DNA of 31,011 nucleotides from UBA7374 sp965660635 (GCA_965660635.1 CBFIAS010000023.1:1-31011); one strand, 5' to 3'; numbered from the stretch's first letter, positions 18,930 through 27,791 are shown. Made by a program: numbers and translations. The notes: generated by a model from the sequence alone, not told the origin.

Positions 18930-21668
18930 TCAGGATTCCTTAATGATAGAGCGCAAAACGTATGCTAGTATACCGCCATGCCGGTAATAATCAACTTCAA
19001 TCGCAGTGTCGATGCGCAGGACGAGGTCGAGTGATTGCTCGCTGCCGTCGGAGCGGCGGATCGTCATGTTGACGTTCTGGCCGGGTTGGAGTGCATTGCT
19101 GAGTCCGGTGATGGAGAAGGTCTCCTCGCCGGTCAGCTTCAGCGTCTGGTCGTCGATTCCGCCGGGAAACTGCAGGGGCAGGACACCCATGCCGATGAGG
19201 TTGCTGCGGTGGATGCGTTCGAAGCTTTTGGCCACGACGGCCTTGACGCCGAGGAGGGCGGTGCCTTTGGCGGCCCAGTCGCGCGAGCTGCCCATGCCGT
19301 AGTCTTCTCCGGCGATGACGATTAGGCCCTCGCCTCGTTCCTTGTAGGTTTGGCAGGCGTTGAAGATGTCTGCCGGGGCGCCTTCCGGCATGAGCTTGGT
19401 GAAGCCGCCTTCCTTGCCGTCGGCCATCTTGTTCTTGAAGCGGACGTTGGCGAAGGTGCCGCGGGTCATGATGCGGTCGTTTCCGCGGCGGGAGCCGAAG
19501 CTGTTGAAGTTTTTCTTTTCCACCCCGTTATCCTGGAGGAACCGGCCGGCCGGGCTGTCTTCCTTGATGGCTCCGGCGGGGGAGATATGGTCGGTGGTGA
19601 TGGAGTCCCCGACGATGGCGAGCGGGCGCAGGTCGAGGAGGTCCTGGATGGTGCCGGGCTCCATGCCGAAACCGTCGAAGAACGGCGGGCTCTGGATATA
19701 GGTGGAGGCGTCGTCCCAGGCGTAGAGATTGCCTCCGGAGGCGGCCACGGCGTTCCACTCCGGGGTGGCATCGTCGATCTCGCGGTATTTGGACTGGAAC
19801 ATTTCCGGCTTGAGGCCGGAGAGCACGAGTGCCTCGATCTCGTCGTTGGCCGGCCAGATGTCCTTGAGGAAGACGGGCTGGCCGTCGCTGCCAGTACCGA
19901 GGGGTTCTGCCGCGAGGTCGATGTCGACGGTGCCGGCGAGGGCGTAGGCGACGACGAGGGGCGGGGACATGAGGAAGTTGGACTTGATGGCTCCATGGAC
20001 GCGTGCCTCGAAGTTGCGGTTGCCGGAGAGGACAGATGCGCCGACCAGCCCGCCTTCCTTGAGGGCGGCCTCAATGGAGGGATCGAGCGGGCCGGAGTTC
20101 CCGATGCAGGTGGTGCAGCCGTAGCCGACAAGTTGGAAGCCGAGGGCGTCGAGGTCTACCTGCAGGCCGGTGGCCTCCAGGTAGTCGGTGACAACGCGGG
20201 AACCGGGGCCGAGGGACGTCTTGACCAGCGGGTTGATGGTGAGGCCCTTTTCGCGTGCCTTGCGGGCGACCAGCCCGGCGGCAATCATGACGGAGGGGTT
20301 GGAGGTGTTGGTACAACTGGTGATGGCGGCGATGAGCACCTGGCCATGTGCGATTTCAGGTAATGTATCTGTGGCTGTGGGAGCTCCGGTCTCAGCGTCC
20401 TCGTCTCGGCCGCCTGCGGCGACGGGTGCTTGTACCTGAACGGTGTGATTGCGCTGGTCCGGAGCGACGCCGAAGCCGCCTTCCGCGACGGGCATGTCCA
20501 TGAGTTGCTGGAAGCGGGTCTTAAGGGCGGGCAGGTCGATGCGGTCTTGCGGGCGCTTGGGGCCGGCCACGCAGGGGACAATGCTGCCGATGTCCAGGTC
20601 GAGGGTCTTGCTGTAATCGATTTGGCCGGCGGAAGGGATGCCGAAGAGGCCCTGCGCCTGGTAGTAGTCGCGGACACGTGCGATTTGCTCTTCGCTGCGT
20701 CCGGTGAGGCGGAGGTAGTCGAGGGATTTTTCATCGACTGGGAAGAAGCCCATGGTGGCTCCGTACTCGGGTGCCATGTTGGCTACGGTGGCGCGGTCGG
20801 CGAGGCTGAGTCCGGCGGCGCCGGGGCCGTAAAACTCGACGAATTTGCCGACGACTTTCTCGGCGCGGAGCATTTCGGTGATGCGCAGGGTGAGGTCGGT
20901 GGCGGTGGCGCCTTCGGGGAGTTCGCCGGTGAGGTGGACGCCGACAACTTCCGGGGTCTTGAAATAAACCGGTTGTCCGAGCATGCCGGACTCGGCTTCA
21001 ATGCCGCCGACTCCCCAGCCGACGATGCCGAGGCCGTTGATCATGGTGGTGTGGGAGTCGGTGCCAACGAGGGTGTCGGGGTAGAGGAGGTTGTCTTTTT
21101 CAAAGACGACGCGGGCGAGGTGCTCGAGGTTGACCTGGTGAACGATGCCGATGGCGGGGGGCACTACACTGAAGGTCTCGAAGGCCTGCTGGCCCCATTT
21201 GAGGAACTGGTAGCGTTCGCGGTTGCGGGCGAATTCGATCTGGAGGTTTTTGCGGAAGGCGTCGGCCGAGCCGGAGCGGTCGACTTGGACGGAGTGGTCG
21301 ACGACGAGGTCGACGGGAACGAGCGGCTCGATGAGTGCGGGGTCTCCGCCTATTTTCTGGACGGCGTCGCGCATGGCGGCGAGATCGACGAGGAGGGGCA
21401 CTCCGGTGAAGTCCTGGAGGACGACGCGGGAGACGACGAAGGGGATCTCCTTGTTGCCTGGCTCAGCAGGGTTCCACCGGGCGAGGGCTTCGACGTCTTC
21501 ACGGTTGATGCGGCGGCCGTCGCAGTTGCGGAGGACGGATTCGAGGACGATGCGGATGCTGACGGGGAGGCGGGCGATGCCCGGCAGTCCGGCTTCAGTC
21601 TCAAGCGCGGGCAGGCTGTAGTAGTGCTTGCCGTCGAGCTCCCGGAGTACGTTGAACGGGTCGTTCAT
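18930..21668 (-). CDS. acnA: Aconitate hydratase A
   Basis: 912 aa, typical of the AcnA/IRP1 type. The [4Fe-4S] ligands are C452 (ITSCTNTSNPSV) and C518/C521 (GYGCTTCIGNSGPL). Other hallmarks are 'VGTDSHTTMINGLGIVGWGVGGIEAE' near residue 200 and the swivel-domain 'GEDYGMGSSRDWAAKGTALLGVKAVVAKSFERIHRSNLIGMG'. It interconverts citrate and isocitrate in the TCA cycle. A Gly/Ala/Glu/Thr-rich stretch (about 420-440, APVAAGGRDEDAETGAPTA) is probably a surface linker. It is followed after 20 bp by the STAS gene. Confidence 0.97.
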   Translation of the reverse strand: MNDPFNVLRELDGKHYYSLPALETEAGLPGIARLPVSIRIVLESVLRNCDGRRINREDVEALARWNPAEPGNKEIPFVVSRVVLQDFTGVPLLVDLAAMRDAVQKIGGDPALIEPLVPVDLVVDHSVQVDRSGSADAFRKNLQIEFARNRERYQFLKWGQQAFETFSVVPPAIGIVHQVNLEHLARVVFEKDNLLYPDTLVGTDSHTTMINGLGIVGWGVGGIEAESGMLGQPVYFKTPEVVGVHLTGELPEGATATDLTLRITEMLRAEKVVGKFVEFYGPGAAGLSLADRATVANMAPEYGATMGFFPVDEKSLDYLRLTGRSEEQIARVRDYYQAQGLFGIPSAGQIDYSKTLDLDIGSIVPCVAGPKRPQDRIDLPALKTRFQQLMDMPVAEGGFGVAPDQRNHTVQVQAPVAAGGRDEDAETGAPTATDTLPEIAHGQVLIAAITSCTNTSNPSVMIAAGLVARKAREKGLTINPLVKTSLGPGSRVVTDYLEATGLQVDLDALGFQLVGYGCTTCIGNSGPLDPSIEAALKEGGLVGASVLSGNRNFEARVHGAIKSNFLMSPPLVVAYALAGTVDIDLAAEPLGTGSDGQPVFLKDIWPANDEIEALVLSGLKPEMFQSKYREIDDATPEWNAVAASGGNLYAWDDASTYIQSPPFFDGFGMEPGTIQDLLDLRPLAIVGDSITTDHISPAGAIKEDSPAGRFLQDNGVEKKNFNSFGSRRGNDRIMTRGTFANVRFKNKMADGKEGGFTKLMPEGAPADIFNACQTYKERGEGLIVIAGEDYGMGSSRDWAAKGTALLGVKAVVAKSFERIHRSNLIGMGVLPLQFPGGIDDQTLKLTGEETFSITGLSNALQPGQNVNMTIRRSDGSEQSLDLVLRIDTAIEVDYYRHGGILAYVLRSIIKES

Positions 21669-21710
21669 GGTTCAGTCTGGCTGGTCGTTTTGTATTGTGT
21701 GGAAATGCGG

Positions 21711-22184
21711 TCAGGCTTCGAGTGCGGCTTTGATGGCGTCGAAGTCGGGCAATTGCTTGGGGTCGTCGGAGGACTCGGCGTAGAGTATGGTGCCGTCCTG
21801 GCCGATGACGAAGGCGGAGCGCTTGGCCACGCCCTTGAAGCCGAGGAGGTCGGGGTAGAGGACGTCGTAGGCGGCGGAGACTTCCTTGTTGAAGTCGCTG
21901 AGGAGGGGGAATTGTAGATTGTCGACGGCGGCCATCTTCTCGAGGGCGAAGGGGCTGTCGACGGAGATGCCGTAAACAGCTGCGTTCAGGCGGGTGTAGG
22001 CGTCCAGGCCGGAGTTTACGGAGCACATTTCTTCCATGCAGACGCTGGTGAAGGCGAGGGGGAAGAAGAGCAGGACGGTCTTCTGTTTGCCGAAGTTACC
22101 GGACAGGGTGACGTCCTGGAGGCCGTCGGCGTTTTTTGTCTTGAGGGTGAAGTCGGGTGCACGGGTGCCGGTTGCGATTGCCAT
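21711..22184 (-). CDS. Peroxiredoxin (AhpE/BCP-like thioredoxin fold)
   Basis: 157 aa, cytoplasmic. The peroxidatic cysteine is C49 in 'FFPLAFTSVCMEEMC', with a second cysteine at C53 that could be the resolving residue, a one-turn-of-helix spacing as in BCP-type enzymes. It reduces hydrogen or organic peroxides using thioredoxin or a similar reductant. The rest of the fold is visible in 'ISVDSPFALEKMAA' and 'LLSDFNKEVSAAYDVL'. It lies 42 bp upstream of the aconitase gene; protecting that oxygen-sensitive enzyme is a possible but unproven link. Confidence 0.9.
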   Translation of the reverse strand: MAIATGTRAPDFTLKTKNADGLQDVTLSGNFGKQKTVLLFFPLAFTSVCMEEMCSVNSGLDAYTRLNAAVYGISVDSPFALEKMAAVDNLQFPLLSDFNKEVSAAYDVLYPDLLGFKGVAKRSAFVIGQDGTILYAESSDDPKQLPDFDAIKAALEA

Positions 22185-22280
22185 GATGTTTTCAGGATTT
22201 GGTTCAGTTGTGGCGGATAGAGATTGGTTGTGTGGAAGTAAGGCTTGGGCCGCTGCGATGTAAAGAGCATCCGGGCGGGA

Positions 22281-23465
22281 TCAGGGCAGGATCTTGAAAA
22301 AGACCCGTTTTCCGGCCTGATGGACTTGTTCCGTATCCGGGCGCTGGAGGACGGCGTTGGGATCCGCTTGTTTTTCCCCGTCGATCTTGACGCCGCCCTG
22401 TTGGATCAATCGGCGGATGGCGCCTTTGCTTTCAAAGAGATTGGTGGCGCCCATCAGGTCGACGTGCTTGGCGCTTCCAGCCGGGCCGCCGGCGAGGTCT
22501 TCCCAGGGGAAGCCGGGCATGTCGTCGGGGAGTTTGTTCCTGGAGAACACCTGCTCGAACTGCTGGCGCTCGCGGACGGCTTCCTCGGGGGAGTGGAAGC
22601 GGGCGACGAGTTCAGAGGCGAGTTGCTTCTTGGCCTCCATGGGGTGCCCGGCTTTGGTTTTTTCCAATTCCGCATCCTCCGTCTCGAGGAGGAGGCTATG
22701 GTAGGTCCACATGGTGTCGTCGCTGATCGACATGACCTTGCCGAACATGTCCTTGGGGCTGTCGGTGAAGGCGATGTAGTTGTCCTGGCTCTTGGACATC
22801 TTCTTGACTCCGTCGAGGCCGACGAGGAGCGGCATGGTGATGACTGCCTGCTCGGGCTTTCCTGCGTCTTTCTGGAGGGCGCGTCCAACGAGCATATTGA
22901 AGAGCTGGTCGGTGCCGCCGATCTCGACATCGGCCTCGAGGTGAAGGGAGTCGTAGCCCTGGATGAGGGGGTAGAGGAACTCGATGATGGAGATGGGGGC
23001 GTTCCCGGCGTAGCGCTTGGCGAAGTCGTCGCGCTCGAGCATGCGGGCGACGGTCATCTTGCGGGCCAGCTTGAGGCAGTCCTCGAAGCCCATCTTGTTG
23101 AACCACTCGCTGTTGTAGACGACGGTGGTCTTCTCGCGGTCGAGCACCTTGAAGGCCTGGTCGAGGTAGGTGCGGGCGTTTTCCTCGATGTCCTCACGTG
23201 TTAGTACTGGGCGCGTGCTGGAGCGGCCGGAGGGGTCGCCGATGAGGGTGGTAAAATCGCCGATAATGAGGATGGCCTGGTGGCCGAGTTCCTGGAATTG
23301 CCGGAGCTTGTTGAAGACGACGAGGTGGCCGAAGGTGAGGTCGGGGCGGGTGGGATCGACGCCGAGCTTGACGCGGAGGGGGCGCCCGGACTGGAGGCGT
23401 TCCTGCAGTTCTTCCTCGCCGAGGAGGGTGTCGGTATTGGTGCGGATGGCGTCGAGCGGATTCAT
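22281..23465 (-). CDS. tyrS: Tyrosyl-tRNA synthetase
   Basis: 394 aa, the shorter TyrS type (TyrZ-like). The class I signatures are FGHL (within 'DPTRPDLTFGHLVVFNKL', about residue 46) and KMSKS (in 'GLDGVKKMSKSQDNY'). The tyrosine pocket includes 'QGYDSLHLEADVEIGGTDQLFN'. A C-terminal S4 RNA-binding domain follows from about residue 335 (GAIRRLIQQGGVKIDGE). It charges tRNA-Tyr. It stands alone with short gaps on both sides. Confidence 0.96.
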   Translation of the reverse strand: MNPLDAIRTNTDTLLGEEELQERLQSGRPLRVKLGVDPTRPDLTFGHLVVFNKLRQFQELGHQAILIIGDFTTLIGDPSGRSSTRPVLTREDIEENARTYLDQAFKVLDREKTTVVYNSEWFNKMGFEDCLKLARKMTVARMLERDDFAKRYAGNAPISIIEFLYPLIQGYDSLHLEADVEIGGTDQLFNMLVGRALQKDAGKPEQAVITMPLLVGLDGVKKMSKSQDNYIAFTDSPKDMFGKVMSISDDTMWTYHSLLLETEDAELEKTKAGHPMEAKKQLASELVARFHSPEEAVRERQQFEQVFSRNKLPDDMPGFPWEDLAGGPAGSAKHVDLMGATNLFESKGAIRRLIQQGGVKIDGEKQADPNAVLQRPDTEQVHQAGKRVFFKILP

Positions 23466-23558
23466 GGTGGAGGCGTTTCCGGATGCCGGAGGCTGGGCGC
23501 TCCGGGTTAGGAAGCTTCTACAGTGGAATCCCGCTCCGGCTCGTAAAGGAAAAAGCGG

Positions 23559-24125
23559 CTACAAGCGTTGGCGGACGGCCTCGTAGAGACAGACACCGGC
23601 GGAGACAGAGACGTTGAGGCAGTCCACGCGCCCGGCCATGGGGATGTTGACGAGGTGGTCGCAGTGGTCTCCGGTGACTTTACGGAGGCCCCAGCCCTCG
23701 CTGCCGAGAACGAGGCAGGCGGGCCCGGTGAAGTCGATCTGGTAGAGCGATTCGCCGCCGCGGTCCGAGGTGCCGATAATGCGGATGTCGAGATCGCGGA
23801 GTTTCCTCAAGAGCATGTTGGTGTTCTTCACCTGGAGGAAGGGCACCTCGTCGGCGCCCCCGCAGGAGACGTCGCGGACGGTATGGGTCAATCCGCAGGC
23901 GCCTTTGGTTGGGGTGATCACGGCGGTGACGCCGGCGCCGGAGGCGGTGCGCAGGCAGGCTCCGAGGTTGTGGGGATCCTGCACTCCCTCAAGGAGCAGG
24001 AGGAGGGGGTTGTCCGTGCGTTCGAGGAGTGCGAGAAGGTCGGACTCGTCTTCCAGGTGAACGATGGAGGAACCGGCGGAGTAGCGCGGAGCGCGCTTGA
24101 TCTTGTGGACGGAGTTACGGCCCAT
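23559..24125 (-). CDS. SpoU/TrmH-family RNA 2'-O-ribose methyltransferase (RlmB-like)
   Basis: 188 aa from ATG 24125; a TTG three codons earlier is the only alternative. All three SPOUT motifs are present: 'LLEGVQDPHNLGACLRTA', 'LVLGSEGWGLR' and 'IPMAGRVDCLNVSVSAGVCLYEA', which form the trefoil knot that binds S-adenosylmethionine. It most resembles RlmB (23S rRNA Gm2251). Typical RlmB has an extra N-terminal L30e-like domain of roughly 75 residues; here only about 25 residues precede the catalytic domain, so the specificity is uncertain and it could act on another rRNA or tRNA site. Confidence 0.88.
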   Translation of the reverse strand: MGRNSVHKIKRAPRYSAGSSIVHLEDESDLLALLERTDNPLLLLLEGVQDPHNLGACLRTASGAGVTAVITPTKGACGLTHTVRDVSCGGADEVPFLQVKNTNMLLRKLRDLDIRIIGTSDRGGESLYQIDFTGPACLVLGSEGWGLRKVTGDHCDHLVNIPMAGRVDCLNVSVSAGVCLYEAVRQRL

Positions 24126-24200
24126 TCGATTCAACTTGTGTAATCCCGATTGCCTGAAAAGAGCAAAAGCACTTCCTGGCAGTAAATTTTTCCAGGAGGA

Positions 24201-25253
24201 TTATTCGAAGAGTCCTTTTTGGCCGGCTTCGTTTTGGGAAAGGCCAAGGAGTTGCCAGGACTTCTGGGTGAGGATGCGGCCTTGCGGGGTGCGCTGGAGG
24301 TAGCCTTCCTGGATGAGGTAGGGCTCGTGGACTTCCTCAAGGGTGTGGGCCTCTTCGCCGACGGCGACGGCGATGGTACCGAGGCCGACCGGGCCGCCTT
24401 TGTAGTTTTCGGCCATCACGCGGATGATTTGCTTGTCCATTTCGTCGAGTCCGCGGGCGTCGATCTCGAGGAGTTCGAGTGCGGCGGCGGCGCTTTCGCG
24501 GGTGATGGTACCGGAGCCACGTTGCTGTGCGTAGTCGCGGCAGAAGTTGACGAGGTTATTGGCGATGCGGGGGGTGCCGCGGGCGCGGCGGGCGATCTCT
24601 GCTGCGCCCTCCTTTTCATAAGGTACTGCAAGGATGCCGCAGGTGCGTTGGACGATGCCCTGCAGGGTGGCGCGGTCGTAGTAGCTGAGGCGTGACTGGA
24701 GGGTGAAGCGGCTGCGGAGCGGGGCGGTGAGGAGGCCCATGCGGGTGGTGGCGCCGAGGAGGGTGAAGCGGGGGAGGTTGAGCCGGACGCTGCGGGCGTT
24801 GGGCCCCTGGTCGATCATGATGTCGATGCGGAAGTCCTCCATGGCGGAGTAGAGGTACTCTTCGACGGTTTTGGGAATGCGGTGGATCTCGTCGATGAAG
24901 AGGATATCGCCCTCGGCCAGGTTGGTGAGGAGCCCGGCGAGGTCGGCGGGCTTGTCGATGACGGGGCCGGAGGTAATGGTGACCTGCTTGCCCATCTCGT
25001 GGCTGAGGATAAGGGAGAGGGTGGTCTTGCCGAGGCCGGGCGGGCCGCTGAGGAGGATGTGGTTGAGCGGTTCGCCGCGGTCGCGGGCGGCGCCGACCAT
25101 GACCTTGAGGCGCTCGAGGGTGCGTTCCTGCCCGGCGAAGTCCTCGAAGCTGGGCGGGCGGAGGATGGATTCCTGGGGGCCTTCTTTTTGGGAGAGGCTC
25201 TGTTCGATAAAGTCGGTGCCGGAATCCGGCAGATCTTCGGGAGGAGAGGACAT
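24201..25253 (-). CDS. ruvB: Holliday junction branch migration ATPase RuvB
   Basis: 350 aa. Walker A GPPGLGKTT (70-78), Walker B 'ILFIDEIHR', sensor 1 'LLGATTR', and the C-terminal winged helix ('YLIQEGYLQRTPQGR') are all typical. With RuvA it drives branch migration at junctions cut by RuvC; ruvC is in this window at 11623, ruvA is not. A 30-residue acidic N-terminal leader precedes 'LRPPSFEDFAGQ'. It is divergent from the ArsR-type regulator. Confidence 0.97.
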   Translation of the reverse strand: MSSPPEDLPDSGTDFIEQSLSQKEGPQESILRPPSFEDFAGQERTLERLKVMVGAARDRGEPLNHILLSGPPGLGKTTLSLILSHEMGKQVTITSGPVIDKPADLAGLLTNLAEGDILFIDEIHRIPKTVEEYLYSAMEDFRIDIMIDQGPNARSVRLNLPRFTLLGATTRMGLLTAPLRSRFTLQSRLSYYDRATLQGIVQRTCGILAVPYEKEGAAEIARRARGTPRIANNLVNFCRDYAQQRGSGTITRESAAAALELLEIDARGLDEMDKQIIRVMAENYKGGPVGLGTIAVAVGEEAHTLEEVHEPYLIQEGYLQRTPQGRILTQKSWQLLGLSQNEAGQKGLFE

Positions 25254-25347
25254 CTTCGTATACGGAATAGCTTTGGATGGCGTCCTGCAACCTTTCGTTG
25301 CGGTGTGTGTGGGGGTAAGGGTATTCGGGACTTGTCAGGGGCGGACT

Positions 25348-25367
25348 ATTTGGCAATTTCGCCAAAT
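25348..25367 (+). promoter_or_regulatory. Palindromic operator before the ArsR-type regulator
   Basis: ATTTGGC (25348-25354) and GCCAAAT (25361-25367) form a perfect 7-bp inverted repeat with a 6-bp spacer, ending two bases before the regulator's ATG. The placement suggests autorepression of the regulator-porin operon. Confidence 0.6.
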
Positions 25368-25369
25368 AT

Positions 25370-25681
25370 ATGTTGCTTACAGATTCCCAAGACCGGGTTG
25401 GAGTGATCAAGGCGCTGGCCCATCCGACGCGCCTGGAGATCGTCCAGATACTCTCGGAGGGGTCGCGCTGTGTCTCGGAAATCCAGGAGTTGGTGGGCGG
25501 GGATCTTTCGACTGTCTCGAGGCACTTGAGCCTGATGCGGGAGGCCGGCTGGGTCCGTTGTGAGAAGCATGGCCTGCATATCCGCTACGAGATTGCTTGC
25601 AGTTGTTTGGATGATTTCCTGCGCTGCGTGGATTCGCTTGGGGAGGGGGCATGCGAGGGCGTAAGTGGAAACTGTTGTTAG
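25370..25681 (+). CDS. ArsR/SmtB-family transcriptional repressor, cysteine-rich
   Basis: 103 aa. A winged-helix HTH of the ArsR type: 'KALAHPTRLEIVQILSEGSRCVSEIQELVGGDLSTVSRHLSLMREAGWV', with the recognition helix about 46-58. It has eight cysteines (34, 64, 77, 79, 86, 95, 102, 103); C34 lies at the start of the alpha-3 helix region where ArsR metal or arsenite ligands occur, and a further cluster occupies the C-terminal tail with a terminal Cys-Cys. A thiol-based metal or metalloid sensor is a fair inference. A palindrome touches its start codon, and the porin gene follows after 4 bp, so the two form an operon that it probably represses. Confidence 0.88.
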   Translation: MLLTDSQDRVGVIKALAHPTRLEIVQILSEGSRCVSEIQELVGGDLSTVSRHLSLMREAGWVRCEKHGLHIRYEIACSCLDDFLRCVDSLGEGACEGVSGNCC

Positions 25682-25685
25682 ACCT

Positions 25686-27062
25686 ATGAAAACGAATAAA
25701 GCATTAAAGAATCCGGGATATCCCTGCCTGCTCCTGCTCTGTCTGGCCAGCAGTGCCTTGGCGGCGACGGATCCGGACTGGTTGAGAGTGAGCGGCGAGT
25801 TCAGGGCTCGTTATGAAAGTCTGGAGGGCCAGTTTCGCGCGGGCCGCAGCGGCTCTGACCAGGCCTTGTTCCTGAGGACGCTGCTGCATCTGGAAGCGGA
25901 AAAGGACGGGTATGCGGCGGGGGTGGAGTTGCAGGACAGCCGGTCGTATTGGACCGATTCGGGCAGTGCGATTTCCAGCAGCCATGTGAACCCGATTGAT
26001 TTCCTACAGGCCTATGTCCGGGTGCCGGTGCGCGGGTTGCTGGACACTTACGATGGGGACCTGACGCTGGGGCGGCAAACCGTCAGCATCGGATCGAAGC
26101 GCCAGATCGAGCGGGTAAGTTATGCGAATGTGATCCGTTCCTACACAGGGGCGCACCTGAGCCTGAAGAACGGGGACGGGGACGAGTTGCATGCCGTGGC
26201 GGTATTTCCGGTCGAGCGCTTGTCGAGGGAGCGCGATGATGTGGAAAACAACACGCCGGTTTTCGACGAGGAGCAGTTCGAGCGGTTCTTTTGGGGGCTC
26301 CACTACCGGGAGTCGGATGCATTCCCGGAGATCCTGCCGGAGCTTTGGGCTGAGGCCTTTGTCTATGGTTTGCATGAGCGGGATGCGTTTGGCGGGCAGA
26401 CGCCGAACCGGAATTACCTGACTCCGGGTTTCCGGTTTTACCGCGGGTCGTTTCCGGGCCAATGGAACTGTGATATTGAGGGGGCCTTGCGTTTTGGTTC
26501 GCGGCGAAGCTCTAGAGTTCCGGACGACACCGAGGACTTGGACGTGTTTGCTACGCAGTTGCTTGTCCGGATCGGGTATACCTTCGACCACAAGTGGGAG
26601 CCCAATCTTGCCTTCCAGTACTACTGGGCGAGTGGTGACGAGGATCCCAGTGACGGCAATTACGGGCAGTATGAACGGCTTTTCGGATCTCGCCGCACGG
26701 ACTTGAACAACACCAGCCTGCACGGACCCTTGACTCCCGCCAACTTGAGCGCTGTCGGAGGACGGTTCTCGATGAGGCCTACGGAGCGTTCGACCGCCCG
26801 CCTGACCTACTCGGCGGCTTATCTGGCCTCGGACACCGACTGGTTTGTCATCGGCAGGCAGCGCGACCCGGAGGGCAAGTCCGGCTCCTTCATCGGCCAC
26901 GTGATTGACAGCCGGTACACCTATGAGATTTTTCCTAAGGAGCTCACTTTGGAATTGGGCGCGTCTGCTTTCCTGCATGGTGGATTCACCCAGGACAATC
27001 CTCTGGCGCCGCAGGCGGATGAGACATACTTTGGCTACAGCCAACTGACTTACAAGTTCTAG
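25686..27062 (+). CDS. Alginate-export-like outer-membrane porin
   Basis: 458 aa from ATG 25686. A signal peptide (about 1-33, ending ASSALAA) is followed by a long beta-barrel-like sequence with alternating hydrophobic and polar residues, an AlgE-type feature 'GDLTLGRQTVSIGSKRQIERVSYANV' (about 125-150), 'PNLAFQYYWASGDEDPSDG' in the middle, and a C-terminal Phe (SQLTYKF), the usual outer-membrane assembly signal. Members transport alginate or other polar solutes across the outer membrane; the substrate is not known here. It is co-transcribed with the cysteine-rich ArsR-type regulator, an unusual partner for a porin. Confidence 0.85.
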   Translation: MKTNKALKNPGYPCLLLLCLASSALAATDPDWLRVSGEFRARYESLEGQFRAGRSGSDQALFLRTLLHLEAEKDGYAAGVELQDSRSYWTDSGSAISSSHVNPIDFLQAYVRVPVRGLLDTYDGDLTLGRQTVSIGSKRQIERVSYANVIRSYTGAHLSLKNGDGDELHAVAVFPVERLSRERDDVENNTPVFDEEQFERFFWGLHYRESDAFPEILPELWAEAFVYGLHERDAFGGQTPNRNYLTPGFRFYRGSFPGQWNCDIEGALRFGSRRSSRVPDDTEDLDVFATQLLVRIGYTFDHKWEPNLAFQYYWASGDEDPSDGNYGQYERLFGSRRTDLNNTSLHGPLTPANLSAVGGRFSMRPTERSTARLTYSAAYLASDTDWFVIGRQRDPEGKSGSFIGHVIDSRYTYEIFPKELTLELGASAFLHGGFTQDNPLAPQADETYFGYSQLTYKF

Positions 27063-27106
27063 TCCTGCTGTCTTGCCCCGGACATGGCGCGGTCGAAGAG
27101 GTATTA

Positions 27107-27508
27107 TTATGACGCTTCGATTGGAACAACCTTGAGCTTGGGTACGCGTTTGAATTCCCGTGAATGACCGGTCACGATGGCAAGTTGTTGTGAACGTGCG
27201 TGCCCGGCAATCAGAGTATCGAAATGACCAATTGGAGTTCCCTTTTTCTCTAGAGAGGCACGTATATTTGCAGCGTGTGTAGCGGCCTCTGCATCGAATT
27301 GAAGGCATTGCACATTATCGAGCAAGAGCTGCAGGCGCTCTTTGAGTCTCGCTTTAAGTTTGGAGGGTGCTTTTTGGATACCGTATTCCAGTTCGAAATA
27401 GACGATGGAAGAGAGCATGCAATCGGATAGGTTGAGCTCGATTGCTTTAAATTGTTCGCCCTGGCGCAGGATCTCCATGCAGACACTAGTATCCAGGCAG
27501 TACTCCAT
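27107..27508 (-). CDS. vapC: VapC-family PIN-domain toxin (RNase)
   Basis: 133 aa. The PIN acidic residues are D6 (CLDTSV), E39 (VYFELEYG) and D97 (HFDTLIAGHA). The usual fourth-site motif TNN before REF reads T113-G-H115 here, an atypical change that could alter metal binding. VapC toxins cleave tRNA or rRNA and are blocked by VapB. It shares one base with the vapB stop (TAATG). The pair is less GC-rich than its neighbours and lies alone between a porin and murA, which suggests horizontal gain. Confidence 0.9.
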   Translation of the reverse strand: MEYCLDTSVCMEILRQGEQFKAIELNLSDCMLSSIVYFELEYGIQKAPSKLKARLKERLQLLLDNVQCLQFDAEAATHAANIRASLEKKGTPIGHFDTLIAGHARSQQLAIVTGHSREFKRVPKLKVVPIEAS

Positions 27509-27756
27509 TAATAGAACTTATCCGGCTGTACCGGGTTGTCGGGGGCTTCCCAGTTCCAGTCGAGAGGATTGCCCATTTGTTTCGAGAGTGCGCTGATCTT
27601 TTTTAATCTGGGTTGGATGATGAGCCGGTCTTCTTCACGGTGGAGGATGACTTCATCGGTATCAAATTTCATTTCCTTCGGTATGCGTACCGCCTGACTC
27701 CCCCCGTTCCGGAAGAGCTTTTGGCGGCGAGCTTTTAATGAATTTTCAACCGGCAT
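27508..27756 (-). CDS. vapB: VapB-family antitoxin (AbrB-type)
   Basis: 82 aa. The N-terminal swapped-hairpin AbrB/SpoVT DNA-binding fold is seen in 'AKLFRNGGSQAVRIPKE'-like sequence (about 12-27, reading KLFRNGGSQAVRIPKEM here). The C-terminal segment 'PLDWNWEAPDNPVQPDKFY' is the acidic/aromatic tail that fills the VapC active site. It binds its own promoter, consistent with the AT-rich inverted repeat immediately upstream, and is translated coupled to vapC. Confidence 0.9.
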   Translation of the reverse strand: MPVENSLKARRQKLFRNGGSQAVRIPKEMKFDTDEVILHREEDRLIIQPRLKKISALSKQMGNPLDWNWEAPDNPVQPDKFY

Positions 27757-27759
27757 AAT

Positions 27760-27791
27760 GTATATACTTAATATATATACTTATTTGTCAA
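27760..27791 (-). promoter_or_regulatory. vapBC promoter and operator
   Basis: On the minus strand a perfect -35 TTGACA (27786-27791) is followed by an AT-rich -10 region; TATATA lies 19 bp away. The inverted repeat GTATATA / TATATAC (27760-27766, 27774-27780) overlaps the -10 region, a good place for VapB binding. It ends four bases before the vapB start codon. Confidence 0.6.
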
